From Pseudomonadota bacterium (GTDB lineage Bacteria; Pseudomonadota; Alphaproteobacteria; Micropepsales; Micropepsaceae), in the NCBI GenBank assembly GCA_023427355.1, contig JAEZBK010000305.1, positions 1-8,249 of the forward strand: 8,249 bases of DNA, given 5' to 3'. The notes under the pieces were generated by a model that ran no database searches, had not been told where the DNA came from, and was given only the letters and a program-made list of their open reading frames with translations. Position 1 is the stretch's first letter; the number at the start of each line of letters is the position of its first letter. Of the stretch, positions 5,976 to 8,249 are shown piece by piece. A program made the position numbers and the translations under genes.

Positions 5976-7252
5976 CAGACGGCCGTGGCTTTGGTCTTGG
6001 CGGTTGAGGATTTGACGTCGCGGACCGGACGGGTGAGGGGACGGCTGGCCGACTTCTCCAGCAGGCTGGGCATGTGCCAGCGGCCTTCGGGACGGATGAT
6101 CGTATAGGGGTCGATGCCGATCGTGATCGCGGCGGGATGGCGGTCCATCTCCAGCAGCATCTCGACATAGTCATGGTCCGAGAACACCAGGTCGCGGCCG
6201 CCCTCGAAGGTGCGGAAGCCGAAACGCGTCCAGAACGCCATCAGGCGCTTGCGGGCATGGCCGTACAGGCGGCGATAGCCCTTCACGCGCGACAGTTCGA
6301 TGGCGGCCTTCACCAGTTCGAAGGCGATGCGGGTGTTGCGGAATTCGTGCCGCACCGCCACGCGCTCCAGCTTGGCGAAATCGGCGAAGAAGCGCAGGCG
6401 CAGCGTGGCGGCAGGCTCATCCCCGACATAGCCGACAAGATGGGTGGCGGAAAAATCATTGCCGTCGAATTCCTCTTCGTACGGACATTCCTGCTCGGCC
6501 ATGTAAACGGCGCTGCGGATCGCCATCACCTTGGTCAGGTCTTCCATGCTGCGCGCCACGGTGACGCAAGGCCCTTTGGACTTCCCGCGCCGATAGCTGT
6601 CATAGGCGGGCATGTTGGCGGGGTGAATGTCGCCACGCGCAAAGACGTGCAGGCGGGGGTTGAAGGCCTCGCCCAGGCGGGCGCCCAGCCGGAAGCCGAC
6701 CGTTTCCAGGAATTCGTGCCCGGCGTCCGTGACGGCCTTCGCGTAGAGGTTCGCGTCTGCATAGAGAGGCGTGGAGACCTTCTCCAGCACCAGCGGCACG
6801 CCGGCGGCCAGCACGCCCGGGGCATAGATGGCCCAGATGTAGATCGCGTCCGGCTTCTCGTTCTGGCCGGTCAGCAACGACAGGTCAGGGTTGAAACAGT
6901 CCAGGGTTCCTTCGATCAGCGCCTTGTGGCCGTCGGGATTCAGCATCAGGAAGGCAATGAAGCCTTCGCCCTTCTGTGTTCGCCAATCGTAACGGCTCTT
7001 GCGACTCATCGCCCACAGGCTGTCCGGGTTGAACGACACAATTTTTTGGATGACCTCCACATCGGCTAGCTGCCCGATCTTGCCCGCGGCTGCGGCGAGG
7101 AGCGATTCCACACCATTTCCCGCGGGGTTGAAGACGACCAGTTTTTTCCCGAGATCACCGATACTTAGCTTGTCCAGTGAACGTTCCGTGGCAGGTGCAT
7201 ATGCCAGGTCGGGATACGCTTTCTTGCCGATTCCCAGGGTCTGGATGGTCAT
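5975..7252 (-). CDS. GNAT-family acyltransferase with an extra N-terminal, possibly GNAT-like, domain
   Basis: A 425-residue protein. The C-terminal half (about 228-350) reads as a GNAT acetyl/acyltransferase: IRSAVYMAEQECPYEEEFD (245-263) resembles the start of ElaA- and LuxI-type folds, LERVAVRHEFRNTRIAFELV (295-314) is the CoA-binding strand-loop-helix, and FWTRFGF (340-346) is the closing motif. The usual pyrophosphate loop R-x-x-G-x-G/A reads R-N-T-R-I-A. Residues about 78-190 look like a second, degenerate GNAT unit, with WAIYAPGVLAAG as core strand and FLETVGF as closing motif. A tail (about 371-425) is rich in basic residues. The start at 7252 has AAGG 8 bases upstream; an upstream ATG at 7399 would overlap the divergent regulator. 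It is the first gene of a three-gene operon. The substrate is unknown. Confidence 0.8.
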   Translation of the reverse strand: MTIQTLGIGKKAYPDLAYAPATERSLDKLSIGDLGKKLVVFNPAGNGVESLLAAAAGKIGQLADVEVIQKIVSFNPDSLWAMSRKSRYDWRTQKGEGFIAFLMLNPDGHKALIEGTLDCFNPDLSLLTGQNEKPDAIYIWAIYAPGVLAAGVPLVLEKVSTPLYADANLYAKAVTDAGHEFLETVGFRLGARLGEAFNPRLHVFARGDIHPANMPAYDSYRRGKSKGPCVTVARSMEDLTKVMAIRSAVYMAEQECPYEEEFDGNDFSATHLVGYVGDEPAATLRLRFFADFAKLERVAVRHEFRNTRIAFELVKAAIELSRVKGYRRLYGHARKRLMAFWTRFGFRTFEGGRDLVFSDHDYVEMLLEMDRHPAAITIGIDPYTIIRPEGRWHMPSLLEKSASRPLTRPVRDVKSSTAKTKATAV

Positions 7253-7319
7253 ATTTTGTGCCTTATTCCCTAGCGGGCGATTGTTCTGTATGGTTTCTAA
7301 ATTATTGAGAGGCCGCCGT
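7253..7319. promoter_or_regulatory. Divergent promoter region between the GNAT operon and the LysR gene
   Basis: These 67 bases are clearly AT-richer than their surroundings, as expected for a shared control region of a LysR regulator and its target. The GNAT ribosome site AAGG and, on the other strand, GAGAGG (7307-7312) before the LysR ATG lie here. I found no convincing -35/-10 pair or clean LysR dyad, so the operator is not placed. Confidence 0.45.
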
Positions 7320-8249
7320 ATGCAGCCGTTAACTGACAGGGGTGTTCCAAAAAACGAACGCGAGGGTGATCTCGTGGCCGTCCCCACGCTCCGCACCATT
7401 CAGGATTGGGACGGGGTGCGCCTGTTCCTGCAAGTCGTGCGCCGGGGCAGTTTCCGCGCGGCAGCCGAGCATCTGGGCCAGTCGGTCAACGCCTTGCGCC
7501 GCCATGTCCAGGAACTGGAACGCCAGCTGGGCGTGACCCTTCTGACCCGCCATGTGGATGGCATCCGCATCACCGAGGAAGGCAAGGAAGTCTTCGCCGC
7601 CGCCCAGCGCATGGAGGCGGCGTCCTTCTCCCTGGTGCGTGCCAGCGACCGGGCCGATACCGCCATTTCCGGGGAAGTGCGGCTGGCCATTACCGAAGGT
7701 CTTGGCACCTTTTGGATCTCGCCGCGGATCGTCGAGTTTCAGCGCAGCTATCCCAAGCTGCTGATCGACATGAGCTGCGCCATGCATTCGGCTGACGTGC
7801 TGCGGATGGAAGCGGATGTTTCCCTGCAGCTCACCCGTCCAAGCTCACCCGACCTGAAGCTGGTCAAGGTGGGGCGGCTCCATGCCATTCCCTATGCCGC
7901 CAGATCCTATCTGGAGCGCTATGGCATGCCGCGCAATCTGGAAGAGTTGCTGCGGCACCGCATCTGCATCCAGGTGGCGGAGCAGGTCGCCGACACCATG
8001 CCCGGCTATGACCAGTTGTTCCCCGGCATACCCCAGCCGGGCTTTGTCGCGATCCGCAACAACGTCTCCAGCGCCCATTACTGGTCCATCGCCAAGGGCG
8101 CCGGCATAGGGCTGTTGCCAACCTATGCCAGCGCCATTGGCGCGGCGGTCGTGCCCGTGGATATTCCCGGCATCCATTTCCCGTCCGATATCTGGATGGC
8201 CTATCACCCCGATGCGGCCCGCATCCCGCGCGTGCGCCGCATGCTGGAC
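7320..8249 (+). CDS. LysR-type transcriptional regulator (open at the window's right edge)
   Basis: The reading frame stays open for 310 codons to the last base, so the stop lies just outside; LysR proteins are usually about 300 residues. The winged-helix DNA-binding domain spans about residues 30-88: VRLFLQVVRRGSFRAAAEHL, then LRRHVQELERQLGVTLLTR and GIRITEEG. The effector-binding domain begins near residue 118 (SGEVRLAITEGLGTFWISP) and continues to the edge (SSAHYWSIAKGAGIGLLPTY). The start is ATG 7320, with GAGAGG 7 bases upstream; GTG 7374, with GAGGGTG 5 bases upstream, would remove 18 polar residues and is equally plausible. It is transcribed away from the GNAT operon over 67 bases, the usual arrangement of a LysR regulator and the operon it controls. 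Confidence 0.92.
   Translation, partial: MQPLTDRGVPKNEREGDLVAVPTLRTIQDWDGVRLFLQVVRRGSFRAAAEHLGQSVNALRRHVQELERQLGVTLLTRHVDGIRITEEGKEVFAAAQRMEAASFSLVRASDRADTAISGEVRLAITEGLGTFWISPRIVEFQRSYPKLLIDMSCAMHSADVLRMEADVSLQLTRPSSPDLKLVKVGRLHAIPYAARSYLERYGMPRNLEELLRHRICIQVAEQVADTMPGYDQLFPGIPQPGFVAIRNNVSSAHYWSIAKGAGIGLLPTYASAIGAAVVPVDIPGIHFPSDIWMAYHPDAARIPRVRRMLD

Noticed and set aside
6074..7069. 331-codon plus-strand open frame opposite the GNAT gene
   Set aside because: The minus-strand GNAT motifs, ribosome site and operon overlaps explain the region; the antisense product has biased composition.
7845..8207. Minus-strand open frames opposite the LysR gene (also 7329-7787)
   Set aside because: The LysR frame is open over the whole stretch with clear domains; these are shadows.

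Overview
The window is GC-rich and carries housekeeping genes typical of an alphaproteobacterium. The support is a separate F1 ATP synthase cluster beginning atpH-atpA (F0 genes are elsewhere), a PII/ammonium transporter pair, and alphaproteobacterial-looking versions of signal peptidase I and queuosine genes. I cannot assign an order or genus from sequence alone. No tRNA, rRNA, CRISPR array, insertion sequence or phage gene was seen. Base composition and coding style look uniform, so most of this reads as core chromosome.

Layout, left to right. (1) Minus strand, 1-1461: the start of the F1 ATP synthase operon, atpH (delta) then atpA (alpha, cut by the left edge). (2) 1462-1815: a 354-base divergent control region. 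It holds a TATAAT box facing atpH, a strong GC dyad at its -35 side, a possible sigma-54 promoter facing amtB, and a leader hairpin before the amtB ribosome site. (3) Plus strand, 1816-3386: amtB then glnK, the reverse of the usual glnK-amtB order, ending in a hairpin-plus-T-run terminator that overlaps the stop codon of convergent lepB. (4) 3431-4180, minus: lepB, signal peptidase I. (5) 4269-5076, plus: a queD-like gene and queF, two queuosine-precursor enzymes 4 bases apart. lepB and queD are divergent over 88 bases; both lack a Shine-Dalgarno site and have promoter-like hexamers placed to start transcription at the ATG. (6) 5200-7252, minus: three genes with overlapping stop/start codons, encoding a two-part GNAT-type protein, a cysteine-hydrolase (isochorismatase fold) and a 62-residue unknown. 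(7) 7320-8249, plus: a divergent LysR-type regulator, open at the right edge.

How they work together. AmtB and GlnK form the classic ammonium-uptake and nitrogen-sensing pair, and all key residues are present in both. QueD and QueF would supply steps toward preQ1 for tRNA queuosine, but the QueD-like protein lacks the usual catalytic cysteine. The least explained part is the GNAT / hydrolase / small-protein operon with its neighbouring LysR regulator. It looks like a co-translated set of unknown substrate and is the best candidate here for an uncharacterised system.
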